From NCBI GenBank assembly GCA_023627715.1, contig JAMAHW010000070.1:124001-188000 (forward strand): a stretch of 64,000 bases of DNA, in the 5' to 3' direction. Source of the stretch: Periconia sp. R9002. Lineage: Eukaryota > Ascomycota > Dothideomycetes > Pleosporales > Periconiaceae. This document shows positions 12,045-22,727 of the stretch, one piece after another (positions within the stretch are counted from its first letter, which is position 1; each line of letters opens with the position of its first letter). Position numbers and translations under genes: made by a program. A model generated the notes under the pieces. The model saw nothing but the letters and a program-made list of their open reading frames with translations, did no database searches and was not told where the DNA came from.

Positions 12045-15011
12045 CTACCGAGCACCACCACGAAACCCTCCCCGAGCCATCCTTCCCCTTGGAAGATTTC
12101 CCCGCCGGCTGGAAGGCAACCCGCGGAATACGGAAGGCGACCCCCGGAATGCAGAAGATGATCCACGGATTGCGGAAGGCGACCCACGAGATACGGAAGA
12201 ATAGCCTACGCGACCGGGCCCAGCATTATAACTACGACCGCGCTTGTTCGTGTACTCTGCAGGTTGTCTCGACCTCTTACCATTCCTCTCCTCCTCCACA
12301 TACTCCTCACCCTTTACCTCGGTCGTCGTCGTCGTCGTGGTCGAGTCCGCATCTTTTAGCACGAAATATCCCAGCGGCAACCCAACGTCTTCGTATTCTT
12401 TTGGATTCTTCGCCAGCGGATGAAAGACGTTGCGAGTGAGCATATCGCCCGCGACGTTTGCGTCGTAATGGTCCAACACCTGGCGCGTTTTGTTGACGTC
12501 TCCCAACCACGTCATGTGCCCTACCCGCCCGATTAATGATGCCAGAAGGACGGAAAGATTAAGCATATCTGCTCCTGCGGCCTCGTGCATGATTATCTCG
12601 CCCCATGTGGGGATCTCGAGGAGTAAGGGGTGGATGGATGTCCATGGATCGCAGAATACGACTTTGACCTCGTGTTTGAGGTAATAGAGGTTGAGGTAGT
12701 ATTCTAGCGCGTCGGTGTGGTGTTTAGCTTGTTTGAGCTCTTCACGTGCGTGGATAGAAAAGAGGTTTTGAAGAGCTTGTAGGTAGTCGCGAGCGATGCT
12801 ATGCATGCAGTGGGTTGTATCTTTTGACCATGTCTGTATGCGTTGCTTACTCTTGAAGCGAAAGTCCCACTGAAGATCCCGTGTTGTGCCACGTTCATCT
12901 GCATTGTGGAGAAACTCCCACAGGCCATTCTCTAGCTGGAGCTGGTGTTGATCTAAGAAATGGTATTGTGATTTCAGGCTCGGAATCGCTGATGGAGATA
13001 CGCGAGCGCCTGTAAAGTAGACCCATTCATGATCACCTAGGTTGTTGACGTTGATCCATGCTTGGATAGATTGTCGAATGGAATGAAAGGCAATGTATAG
13101 AACCTTTTGCTCTAGCAATGAAGCGTGTATATGAGTGATGAGGAATGCTGTGGTTGTTTTGACGGTATCTTGCGAGCCGATGATGACGGTAGTGCCGCTT
13201 GCAGAGTTGATGGTAGAGTCCAGAATGGCCTCCTTCTGGTTATTTTCTAGAACAGAACGATTGATAGTGTCATGCACAGCTATCAATTGGTCTCCAGTGG
13301 CCTTCCATCTCCGCTCTGCTGTGATAGTCTCACTGCAACCCAGAACCATACGTTTTATGTCCGGCCCACATGGTTTAGAATATGAAGGAATGCTCTGGAT
13401 CATGGTCACAGCGCCCATATGCTTCTGGAACAGGGTGTTGTCGACGATATACTGAACCCTAATAGGCATATGAATCGTTCCATTAGCAGTGACCGGCAAT
13501 TTTGCACCCGAAACAACTGCTATAAATTCAGCTTTGGTTCGAAATGATTCAGTAACAATGACTCCATCGACAATAAACGATCGTGGGTCAAGCGAGTGGA
13601 AAATTCTAATCTTGATCCTCATTCCAGGGAATGGAAAACGAGCACGCAGACCCTGCATGTCCACATGTGGAATGATCTCGACTACGTGAAGATCATCCGC
13701 AACTGCGTGGAAGATGCCTTCAAAATGTGACGTCTTTTCGCTAATGTCGATGAGTTTCTTTGTCTGTCGGCTTAACTCTTCCTTAATGCCATATCGTAAG
13801 AAAAAAGCAAGATCATTAGGGTAAGGGTAGATCTGCGGGATGTGAATAGAGCTCCATTTTGAGGGTCGCGGATGTACCGGGTCCACCTGATACTCTTTGA
13901 CGAGCCACCTAGGCGGCCGCTCGATCCTTGAGTCTACGACCTCGCCTTCCTCAAGTTCAATCTGACTTTTATCTGGCCGCATCTGATCGTGAAAGAACCA
14001 AAAGTCGCCCCAGTGATGGCAAAGCGTGAAAATGCGCCTCATATAGTCTGTGTCGCGCTGCCATTTTGGGATTTGTGACCGTGCAACGGTAAAATACAGG
14101 TGCACAAGTTGAGCCCCCGTCAAAGCATTGTAGAATGCGGAGCTCACATCTTCGAAACGAGAGTCACGTAGCTCATGCAAACGCTTCGCCGATACGCCCT
14201 CCCAGATCAATGTGTTTCCATGCTCTTTCTCGCCTCCTTCAAGCCAGTGTACTCCAGGAAGGAAGAACTGTATCCGTACCACAGTATGATTTTTCATACT
14301 ATACATACTCGATAGTGTCTCCAGGGGTCCCCTACCATCGTCCTCGTTAAGGTCGTTCTCAAGCTTCTCATGTTCAAGAGATATAGGAAGTAATGGATCG
14401 TTCTTGAACCAACCGAGATGCTCCGAGAAGATGGTAACTGAGATTGGACTCTTAGTCTTTGTATCAAAAAGATGGATCTGGATATGCGGTGATTGGGTGC
14501 TGACATGAAAATCCACTCGAAGAGTGTCTTCTTTTGGAATAGAAAATTGAGTTGGAAAGTTGCCCTCTCCAATATCCATAGCTTGTTGTAGCGTGTACGA
14601 CATGTGTTTTCCAAGCCAGATGCTGTTTCCCTCATTCTCCAGATACAATATGGCAGGGAGCTTTTGCTGGAATCTGTCGCGCGGTATATCTGAGCCTCGG
14701 AGACAAAGGATGTCTTCTGTCTGCATGCTAGAACCATCGTCGAGAGTGACACGATCGGGGTATAAATCTGCATCTGTTTCCAACACCTGAGCTCTTGATG
14801 TAGCTGACAGCTCATCGACCCCTACAATATGGGGTCGCATTCCACGTTGCTCTGTTGTACGCCTTGAGGGAACTTCCTCAGGACCACCGAATTCCTCAGT
14901 ATTTGCCATAGGAACATCTTCCTGGGTGTCAGATGGTTCTACCTTCACGCTGACTCCCCATGACTGCGGGATACGAGAAAGCAAACCATCTGTGTGGCTA
15001 TCTGAAGCCAT
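12045..15011 (-). CDS. Degenerate SF1 (UPF1-like) helicase-like protein with RG-repeat tail
   Basis: Single-exon gene, 988 residues. The N-terminal 600 residues are not recognised. Residues 612-619 (GSQDTVKT) sit where superfamily 1 helicases carry the Walker A motif GxxGTGKT: Lys618 and Thr619 remain but both later glycines are replaced. Residues 809-815 (HEAAGAD) match the DEAxQ position with Asp changed to His and the Gln lost. GD at 837-838 fits motif III. Only about 150 residues follow, too few for a second RecA domain. The tail from about 941 is a run of 7-residue repeats (RGSPSAI, RGSSSAF, RGSPSVF) grading into RGG-type sequence that could bind RNA. I infer a catalytically dead or remodelled helicase relative of unknown role. 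The start is the first Met of the frame; a GTCACGTG element lies about 240 bp upstream. Confidence 0.75.
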   Translation of the reverse strand: MASDSHTDGLLSRIPQSWGVSVKVEPSDTQEDVPMANTEEFGGPEEVPSRRTTEQRGMRPHIVGVDELSATSRAQVLETDADLYPDRVTLDDGSSMQTEDILCLRGSDIPRDRFQQKLPAILYLENEGNSIWLGKHMSYTLQQAMDIGEGNFPTQFSIPKEDTLRVDFHVSTQSPHIQIHLFDTKTKSPISVTIFSEHLGWFKNDPLLPISLEHEKLENDLNEDDGRGPLETLSSMYSMKNHTVVRIQFFLPGVHWLEGGEKEHGNTLIWEGVSAKRLHELRDSRFEDVSSAFYNALTGAQLVHLYFTVARSQIPKWQRDTDYMRRIFTLCHHWGDFWFFHDQMRPDKSQIELEEGEVVDSRIERPPRWLVKEYQVDPVHPRPSKWSSIHIPQIYPYPNDLAFFLRYGIKEELSRQTKKLIDISEKTSHFEGIFHAVADDLHVVEIIPHVDMQGLRARFPFPGMRIKIRIFHSLDPRSFIVDGVIVTESFRTKAEFIAVVSGAKLPVTANGTIHMPIRVQYIVDNTLFQKHMGAVTMIQSIPSYSKPCGPDIKRMVLGCSETITAERRWKATGDQLIAVHDTINRSVLENNQKEAILDSTINSASGTTVIIGSQDTVKTTTAFLITHIHASLLEQKVLYIAFHSIRQSIQAWINVNNLGDHEWVYFTGARVSPSAIPSLKSQYHFLDQHQLQLENGLWEFLHNADERGTTRDLQWDFRFKSKQRIQTWSKDTTHCMHSIARDYLQALQNLFSIHAREELKQAKHHTDALEYYLNLYYLKHEVKVVFCDPWTSIHPLLLEIPTWGEIIMHEAAGADMLNLSVLLASLIGRVGHMTWLGDVNKTRQVLDHYDANVAGDMLTRNVFHPLAKNPKEYEDVGLPLGYFVLKDADSTTTTTTTEVKGEEYVEEERNGKRSRQPAEYTNKRGRSYNAGPGRVGYSSVSRGSPSAIRGSSSAFRGSPSVFRGLPSSRRGNLPRGRMARGGFRGGAR
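12078..12191 (-). repeat. Tandem 21-nt repeats encoding RG heptads
   Basis: In-frame degenerate tandem repeats at the 3' end of the helicase-like gene, encoding RG-S-P/S-S-x-F/I units followed by irregular RG and RGG motifs. Copies differ by scattered substitutions, so the array is not recent. Confidence 0.7.
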
Positions 15012-15788
15012 TGATAACTCAAAGCGGTATGAAGGTGAGAGAGGTATCTCTTCAATGAACAGATGAAGCGCGATGAATCGTCGCCAGCATGCGAGCTAAA
15101 TCTCTAGCTGTATTGTGGAGGTATGCGTAACAACATGGAAATGTTCTTGCAATGTTGAGAGAAGGTTTTGAGGAGTTGAAATGCAGTCAACTGGTGAAGA
15201 GGTCGTAGCTGCACACAAGCTTGCTCTTTCTGTATTCAGACGCCAAGGCCTGTCACGTGCTAGGCCGGCGCAGCGTGCAAGCGGTCAACCACTTCCGAGG
15301 TCGGCATTCCGGTGAACAGACTAAACGATGTCTATGCCTGTAAATAAGTGACGATCTAGCATTCCAAACTCTGAGATACATGAATCAGCTGTATCTTGCC
15401 TCCCCAGACTAGTAAGTCCAGATGTCTGTAATAGCTTGAGATTGATGTAAGACGTCGATTTTCAGTTGGGGTTAATTTGGCGTGTTGTTGCTACCTACAT
15501 ACCTATTTAGTCTTCGTATCCCTGAGGTGAGTGAACGGACGCCGCAATGGCGTATGTTGGATCCATTGTCTCGGTAAACAAGAAATAATCTTACAGTTTG
15601 CTTTCGCAATTCTAAAATTGGTATACAGAGGCTTTACTAAGATACATCATGGTAGCTCTCAAGTGCTGTTCCGTGTCGATAAAGTAACGTAATATCCAAA
15701 AATAAAATATGTTACAATCTTGATCCGAAAAATACCTCACCTCGTAGACTTCATAAAACCGAACGATGTCGGACTGGCATTCATTCAC
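15012..15788. other. Intergenic: promoter of helicase-like gene and 3' end of Zn2Cys6 gene
   Basis: No coding signal. It contains the GTCACGTG element at 15252-15259 and AT-rich sequence near 15600-15720, which probably forms the downstream flank of the regulator gene ending at 15789. Confidence 0.6.
15252..15259. promoter_or_regulatory. GTCACGTG (Cbf1/CDEI-like) element
   Basis: GTCACGTG lies 241 bp upstream of the helicase-like start and matches the RTCACRTG site bound by Cbf1-type bHLH factors in yeasts. The sequence continues as GTCACGTGCTA, the same 11-mer found at 29470 upstream of AME1. Binding is inferred. Confidence 0.45.
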
Positions 15789-18111
15789 TTATGATTCATT
15801 GTCACGCATTTCACCTTCCACATATCCGCCACCCTCCAAGTTCAAGCCGGCGTAATTCTCCACCAGATTCTTCAACACGTACGAATCCACGTCCTCCTTT
15901 TTCTTCACGACGGTGACGGGCCAGTGGCTCCGTATTTCCTGCGCCATGTCTGGTTTCTCGTCAGCGATCCTCTCATCGACATTCAACAAGCCTCTGAATA
16001 GCGCAACTTCAGCAGGACGCATGCGTCCGCGAACAACGCGGAACAGTGCCTCAGCTAGGTAGTGATTCCGGCGCTGCGTGTGCAGCCCTTTTGCAGCTAG
16101 GATGAGGGTGGACCGTAAGTAGTCTATTTGTTGCGAGGGTGTGTTTTCGTCGATGTTTTCAATTGCATCTATACACTCGGAGGCGTGGATCATGAGCGGA
16201 ATCACGATGAAGAGGTCCATGGCTTCGTAGCCGTGGCGGAGGTAGTAGATTCGGGCGAGGGTTTGGAGACGCGTTTGTGCGTCGGCGACGACTTGCTGTG
16301 GCGAAGGAGTTTGTGATGTGTCTTCGTCGAGTAGCGGCTCGAAGATGCTGAGAATGAGATGCTGGCAGTACATACTGAAAAATGAGTCGACATAAGTCTC
16401 AAGAAAAATTTTGATTCGATGCAAAAAATAAATACGACTTACTGAAGTTGTAAATGGCTTGGAAGCACAATGAACTTTGGTGAAAGTGGCTCTGGAAGGT
16501 TGTTCTGCCAACGTTCTAACCTCGATAAGAAGGCATATGCTTTGGTGAGTGTTATCGTTGAATCTTTGGAGTAGGCTATCTGGCAAACTTCATTCATGAT
16601 GATTCGAAATTGAGATTTTGCGTGTATCACTTGACCAAAATGGAACGGTATAAGGCGATCGCTCAAGGGGTACTTGAGCCATATTTCTCCATACCAGTCT
16701 ACTTCCTTCAGCGGGTCTGGCAGGTCCCACTCGGGCTTCTGGGTCAATAGCGGTGGAAACATGAATGAGAAGCTGGTCAGGCTAGATCTATTAGCTTTGG
16801 ATAAGTGTTCAAGTAGGACTCACTTACGTTTCCCAATTGAACAGCGCCCATGCGGCAAATGCCATTCCGCGACTGACTCGTGGGCTTCGATCTTTTGTAT
16901 GGCGTTTGAAAAGGGACAGCTCCTTAGCCAGGGCAATCGCTTGTATTCTATATGCTTGACCGACTTCATCCAAACCACAAAGGTTGTAGAACACGCTGAA
17001 AAGAATCCCTGTTTGCACAGTTGTGACTCGCGGTTTATGGGCGTGGAGCTCCCATAGACGCTTCGCTTCGGCAAGGAAACGATACATCAACGTATCGGGG
17101 TTCCAATACTCGGCACGGTTAGCAAACCGTGGATGACAGACCTGATTCTAGTGAGAGTTGTTCATCGTAAAAGATCTAGCACACTGTACACAAGCATAGG
17201 CGAGCACCATGTTCACCAGTAACGACGAACAAAAGTCTTCTCGTCGGGCAGCTAAGTCCTCTAGGAAGAGATCTTTCTGGAACGCAGCTGTGAATTGGTA
17301 CTCGCAGCGCAGCCATCCGCTGAGGAGATGGCGCATGAGAGCTTCATCCTTGCAGACATTGGTCCATGGGGAGATTTTTAGGTCGGAAAGTCGAGGCTCA
17401 ATGACGTCTGCAGCATGGAAAGGTTTCAAATAAATACTTTGATACGCTTTATCATGGGCGCTTTGAAGTCGAGATGCTGGGATATTACGGGAAAACGGAT
17501 CAGAATGTGTGGCAGACTGCGTGGAAGGATGTTGGTACAAGTCAGCTGACTCGTAGATTGTCGACTGGAGGTAGGGATTATTATCGGTGAGGAGGTTCTC
17601 GGGCATTTTGTTAATGTAAGGAAATTCATAACGATAGCAAGTCTCTGGAACGGTGGCAAGTTGTAGGAGGAGATTTCCAGCGGCGACTTGGTTCAACAGC
17701 GTCTCGATGCTTGCGCCGGACCTGAATCTCGACAATATATCGCGAGCCTCTTGCTCCGAGACGGTTTTCATGAGATCCAGCAGCTGTTCATACTGATTCT
17801 TGCGCGTTTTCAGTGCCGTGTATTTCTTTTCAATGGTTTGATGTGCGGTTGCCTCGTAGTGGCAGGGAGTAGCTCGGTCTATACAGACTCTGCATTTTGG
17901 GCGTTCCCCGTTGCACTAGATGGGACAGAGATTGAGGTTCAGCATCCCGGACCGGGGAATGATCTTCATGGGGTTTAGTTACCCGCGATTTGCGCGTGCG
18001 ACATGCGTTGCAAGCGCCTGAAATACGCGGTCGTTTCCTGATTTCTGGCTCCGCCCTGAAGCTCCTGTTAGCGGCCGTTGCCGGCAGCAGCTTTCGATGG
18101 TTCGCCGACAT
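15789..18111 (-). CDS. Zn(II)2Cys6 fungal transcription factor
   Basis: Five predicted exons: 18111-17983, 17915-17190, 17141-16828, 16772-16443 and 16374-15789 (694 residues). Joining exons 1 and 2 restores a full binuclear zinc cluster with cysteines at 34, 37, 44, 51, 54 and 61 (C-x2-C-x6-C-x6-C-x2-C-x6-C). The 67-nt intron lies just before the third cysteine, so its retention would destroy DNA binding. A Gln/Lys-rich linker follows the cluster. The rest resembles the fungal-specific middle homology region, including a Phe-Leu-Ala-Glu-Ala-Lys-Arg-Leu-Trp stretch and the LHMYCQH helix formed across the last intron. The third exon acceptor could instead be 17148, adding two residues. It is divergent from the DJ-1-like gene 742 bp away, a plausible target. 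Its pathway is unknown. Confidence 0.85.
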
Positions 18112-18426
18112 GTGGGAAGTACGTGCGAATGGGGAACTCTAAATTTGTATTCACAACATAGTCACGGCACGATGATGTGATATCAACGTAATGGAAAGCG
18201 GCAAAAGAAACCGAACCACTTGTTCAATGTGGCCCCGCATCTCTTCAGTAGTCGTTGTCCGACAACGTGTCTCGGGCCAATCAAAATCCAGCAAGAAAAA
18301 AAAACTCAGCCACGTGCCCAATACGACTACCTGATGTCCACACCTATCTACATATCCATCTCCAGCTTCCACCTAGTTCACTGATTATACATATAAACAC
18401 CTGATGCTAGTCTCCATTTTCCATCA

Positions 18427-18463
18427 CGGCACGGCATCATCTTAACCTCCGTGCCGACCACCG
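18427..18463. promoter_or_regulatory. Cluster of CGG/CCG triplets (candidate Zn2Cys6 sites)
   Basis: Five CGG or CCG triplets occur within 37 bp (at 18427, 18432, 18449, 18454 and 18461), in direct and inverted spacings. Zn2Cys6 dimers bind paired CGG triplets, and the adjacent gene encodes such a factor, so auto- or cross-regulation is possible. Chance occurrence cannot be excluded. Confidence 0.35.
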
Positions 18464-18725
18464 TGAGAAGGTTAACAGCGCCCTGATTGGACAGACTACC
18501 ATCAACGGAACGGAATACATCGATACACCCGTATCTCGTACGCCTATCCAGACCAACATCATGAAACTGCATCCCCCGAAGCTCAAGGCAACGACATTTT
18601 GTTCGCTTCAATTGGTTGCTGGACCAGACAACACTTAGCTACCCATTCTCAATCGATGCACTTCTAATCCAGAATAAGTCGAGCCGAACATGAGATTGAG
18701 ACCATGGAACACGTCAAGACAATGG

Positions 18726-18734
18726 TATATAAAA
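18726..18734 (+). promoter_or_regulatory. TATA box of the DJ-1-like gene
   Basis: TATATAAAA lies 120-128 bp upstream of the start codon at 18854, a normal spacing for a TATA element with a leader of about 100 nt. Confidence 0.6.
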
Positions 18735-18853
18735 GATACGGAAACCGCACCACCTAGAAAGCATACTCAAGCAGACGCAATCCTCAACCCACAACCAATC
18801 CACATTGGGACCTCTCTACTCAAAAAAGACGCATCCATCAAGTCTCCAACACC

Positions 18854-19630
18854 ATGTCTTTCTCGCTCTCCAACCCGGGCCGCACCATCCACGCAGGCGT
18901 GATCCTCATGGGCGAGATGGAAATCCTCGACGTAGCCCCCATCGACTTGCTCCACGGCTTCTGCAAACGCTTCATCGAAGTGCTCCCTCTCCCCGACGAC
19001 ATCAAAGCCAAAGCCATCGACATTGAAATGCACTGGATCACCGAAGACGGCAGCCCAGCCAAGCTATCGTCCAACATCACCATGCAGGCGACGGTACGAA
19101 ACGTCCATCCTCCTAAACCCCGTCATCTAAGTTCAAATAATTGAGACGGTGAATGAGTTATAAAAACAACACGACTAACAAGAAAACAAAAGGACTCCTT
19201 CTCCACCTCCCCACCCCTCGACATAGTCCTCATGGGCGCCTACCTCCCCCCTTACACCCCCACCGACGCCGAACTCGCCTTCCTCCGCAAAGCCTACGCC
19301 GACAGCAGCGCCTTCATCTCCATCTGCGGCGGGTTCCTCCCCGCGCAGCTCGCAGGCATTCTCGAGGGCAAAACCGCCACGGCGCCGCGCTTCATCGTGC
19401 CCGAGCTCACCAAGCTCGACCCCCGCACCAAGTGGGTCGAGAAGCGCTACGTGCGCGACGGCAAGGTGTGGACGTCGGGCGCGCTGCTGAACGGCCTGGA
19501 TTTGATGGGCGCGTTTGTGGAGGAGCATTGGCCGGAGTTGGCGGCGTATGGGAGGTCGATTGGCGGGTGGCCGGTTAGAGGGGTCGAGTATGTAGGGAGT
19601 GATGGGTTGCCGGTTCCTATGCGGGTTTAG
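18854..19630 (+). CDS. DJ-1/PfpI (class I glutamine amidotransferase-like) family protein
   Basis: Two exons, 18854-19093 and 19193-19630 (intron 99 nt), giving 225 residues, normal for the family. The splice joins a beta-strand region to a Leu-Asp-Ile-Val-Leu-Met-Gly strand. The nucleophile elbow is ISICGGF with Cys125, followed by AGILEGKTAT, the usual sequence after the reactive cysteine. The C-terminal WTSGALLNGLDLM segment is typical of fungal members. Such proteins include glyoxalase III/deglycase-like and stress-related enzymes; the substrate here is unknown. The start has a TATA box at a suitable distance. Third codon positions are mostly C or G, suggesting good expression. It is divergent from a Zn2Cys6 regulator. 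Confidence 0.88.
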
Positions 19631-20102
19631 TGGGGGATGGGGGTGGGTGATAGGGTTGAGATGTTGCATAAGGAGATGTTGGAGTGTAGAAATATGATTG
19701 TCCGCGGCATTGACATCGTTGGTTGGTCACGGCAACATTCTGGCTGTGGAAATGCATCAAATGTTCCCAGGGCAAATACTTAAACTCCACTCATCTGCAT
19801 AAATGCACGCTGCTGATTCCAAATCTATTGCCCATACTGACTGAAAACCTTCAAAGAACTTGACAGATTGAAGCCTTCTTCCACAAAAATCACTGTCTCT
19901 CCAGATGTCGCACCTGGGATCACGTGATCGCTATACTATCATACATCAACGTTTGTACTATCAAAACACCTCTCATAACACACTCTACTATGTATTTGAT
20001 ATATAATCTTTATTTTGGTATGGTTAGGGATAGCCCTTAGTACTACAGTGCTATAAACCATCTAAACTCGAGAAACTCAACACACTCCACTCTTTCCCTC
20101 AA
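19631..20102. other. Convergent intergenic region
   Basis: 472 bp between the ends of the DJ-1-like gene (+) and the second Zn2Cys6 gene (-). It is AT-rich with no coding signal. An ATCACGTGAT palindrome lies at 19918-19927. Confidence 0.6.
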
Positions 20103-22008
20103 TCAAATCAACAAAGCAGCATCATTAAAATACATCGCCTCAACACCCCCAAACCCATCCTCGCATCCCAAAAAGCCCTCCTCCCCACCGCCCCACTCCA
20201 CCCCATCAAACGACAACAACCCAGCCTCTCCCACATCGTCCGGCACCCTAACCTCCTCCTCCCTCAACCCCAAAATCGTCCTCGCAATAACCCCCACCGC
20301 CTTATACTCCCTCTTCCCAGCGGGCCAAAACTCCCCCAGCATCTTCAGCACGCCCATATTGAGGCGAATCTTGTCGCGCTCGGCGGCCACTCGGGATGGT
20401 TCGCGCGAGAAGACGTAGCGGCATGCGGAGAGCTGGGCGATGGTCATGTTGGCGATCATGCAGATGAGGAAGGGAGTGTGGGTTGCGAAGCGCAGCGTGG
20501 GGAGGGTGAGGAGGGAGTTTAGGGATTCGGTCGCGGAGAGGATTTTGGCCGTGTGCATGGGGGCTTCTTGTTTGATGGTGTCGTTTGCGGTTGGGGGTGG
20601 TGGGGGTGCGCACGAGGAGGCGGATTCGATGGGGCTGTAGAGGAGGGAGGAGAGGCGCCGGTGGAGTTCTACTATGCAGCTTTTGTGGGGGTTAGTAAGG
20701 GAAGGGTGGAAGGGTGGAAGGAAAGGGGTTGTTGTACGTTTGCATGACGATCATGGCTTTGAAGAGGATTTCGTCTATGGTTCCGTTGGGGCGGAGTGGG
20801 GATTTTTTGGTGGTAGGAAGTAGAGAATACCACGCCGTCATTATGGTGTCGGCATTGGCGCACACGGTTTGAGCTCCCTCGGTATCGTCCCAGGACGCAT
20901 TCAAAAGAATCCTTGCGATGCCTTGTGTGAATCCTACAAGTTGAGCAAAGGACGAAAATTCCTGGTCGCTGAATTCGCGGTTCTCGTACTGCTTCAACGA
21001 GTTTGGCGTCGGTATATCCTTATTCAACGTCAACACCATTATCAATGCCAAAATAGAGATAGATTAGCTTACCCCATTCTCGTACTGTGACTCCTCGCAC
21101 GGTAAATCAGTGGTGATGGCATATTTGGATGAGAGACCCTCAAACGTGTGCATGCTACCGGAGATATGTACATCGGTGATGTGTATCTGCCACCAAGTCC
21201 GTCTCCAAGACTCTTCGAGCACTGCGTTTCCCAGGCCATTTTGTGAGGCAAACTCCTTCCGATGCATGCCCAAAGCGACGGCTGTAATGATTGCCTCATC
21301 CAACAACTTTCGACCTTCCAGAGGCTCATGGCCCCAGTAGACGGGGATGGAATACAACATGAGCGCCTGGGCAAAGTATGGGTTAGGTGTGTGATGTCTA
21401 CCAGCTTCGATTGCCTGTGCAGCAATTTTGGCGAGAGGTTCTGATTCAACGGATGGGACGAAGATGGAGCCTATGTAGAGTAACACTGGGATGAGGTATT
21501 CGAATATAGCAAGATCAATATTTTTCTGCGTCTCCAGAGACCACCGCGGAAGTACACACGGATGCGCAACATGAAAGTACGTGTAATACTGTGTCAGAAG
21601 ATGATCGATCTGGGTCTTGGTGAGTGGGGTTTGGAGGGAACGAGACATCTCAGATTGAGAGGTGACATCCTGGCCATCAACAGTGCCATCTATTGAGTGT
21701 GGTGCCGACGCGTTCCTGGATTGGTCGTTCAGGGGTGAATTCGGGGTGTTCACGATCCATTGCGGGGAACTTTGCAAATGCTGATCTTGTCCGGTGATGG
21801 AATTCGAAGTCACAAATCTCTGTTTCCTGGGACGGCCTCCACGGCGCGATTTCTGGTATCCACAAATCTTCTCGTCGGAGCAGCATCTTCGACATGCGGG
21901 TTGCGTCGCATCACATCTTACTTTGCGCGACCGACACGGTATACAAGCTAGCGCAACGCGACGATTGCGTCTCCCCTCTGATTCCTGGAGAACGTTGATC
22001 CGGTCCAT
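20103..22008 (-). CDS. Zn(II)2Cys6 fungal transcription factor
   Basis: Three predicted exons: 22008-21073, 21018-20738 and 20679-20103 (introns 54 and 58 nt), 597 residues. The zinc cluster has cysteines at 22, 25, 32, 39, 42 and 49 and is followed by a basic RRGGRPRKQR stretch. The middle region contains the fungal_trans hallmarks: YFHVAHPCVLP, AIITAVALGMHRKE and EESWRRTWW. The third exon starts in phase with CIVELHRRLSSLLYSP. I chose the Met at 22008 rather than an upstream in-frame Met at 22083, because the upstream 25 residues look like leader sequence. The C-terminus is acidic and Gly-rich. No metabolic gene lies directly alongside to suggest a target. Confidence 0.85.
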
Positions 22009-22727
22009 CAAGAGAAAGTGAGAAGAGTCCCAACAGGGCGAATCGACCAACACCTCCCCCTTATACATGATAACTTTCTGCAAGATGACGAGCCGGCAGC
22101 TGCAGTGCCTGGATGACTAACCCACCATGGTCGGGACATAACGGGGATGAAGGTTTGTTTGCGCATCAATTCAATGTTTTGCGATTTTAATTCCGCCTAG
22201 GTAGATGGGCTGACTCACCCTCAGCTCGCTCAACGGCATTCCGTAGTACCGATCCCGAGGCTGATTGATCTTTTCCAGTCTTACCTGCAGCATCAATTAT
22301 AAAAGTACGTTGGAGCATCTCCGTGGAGCTACAGGGGTGCACAGAGAAATGAAGATTGGGAGGGGGAAAGTGACATCAACGAGCCGAGGCGGGCATGCAG
22401 GGTGCTGCAAACGGAAAAGCGGACGAGTAAGCGGACGAGATACAAGAGGGAAACACCGCGAAGGTGTTTGCAACGTTGAAGAAGATGGAAAAAGCACGAT
22501 CGGGTTTGAACTGATGATATCTAAACCTTTGATATCATTCCTCACCACCACAGCGCCCTAGCAACTGGTTTTCCGTTACCAGTAAGTAGATATTGCAGAG
22601 ACTGATAAGAAAACTTCTTTCTAGGCCGTACAAAACGCGTAATGCGCCTTGGAGTTCGATGATATTGGGGCAAGGAAATGGGCCAGCTCGATGGTAACCA
22701 ACACAATTTGGAAGGGCTCAATGCAAA
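22009..22727. other. Upstream region of the second Zn2Cys6 gene
   Basis: 719 bp with no credible gene. Short open frames on both strands between 22265 and 22561 are mirror images of one purine-rich tract. Confidence 0.6.

Larger units (their letters stand above)
18112..18853. promoter_or_regulatory. Divergent promoter between Zn2Cys6 factor and DJ-1-like gene
   Basis: 742 bp between two divergent starts. It holds a CCAAT motif near 18280, a CACGTG at 18311-18316, a cluster of CGG/CCG triplets (18427-18463) and a TATA box serving the plus-strand gene. Shared control is an inference from the arrangement. Confidence 0.5.

Noticed and set aside
19153..19578. Open frames shadowing the second exon of the DJ-1-like gene on both strands
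   Set aside because: The spliced DJ-1 frame explains the region, including the nucleophile elbow; the others are shadows of GC-rich codons.
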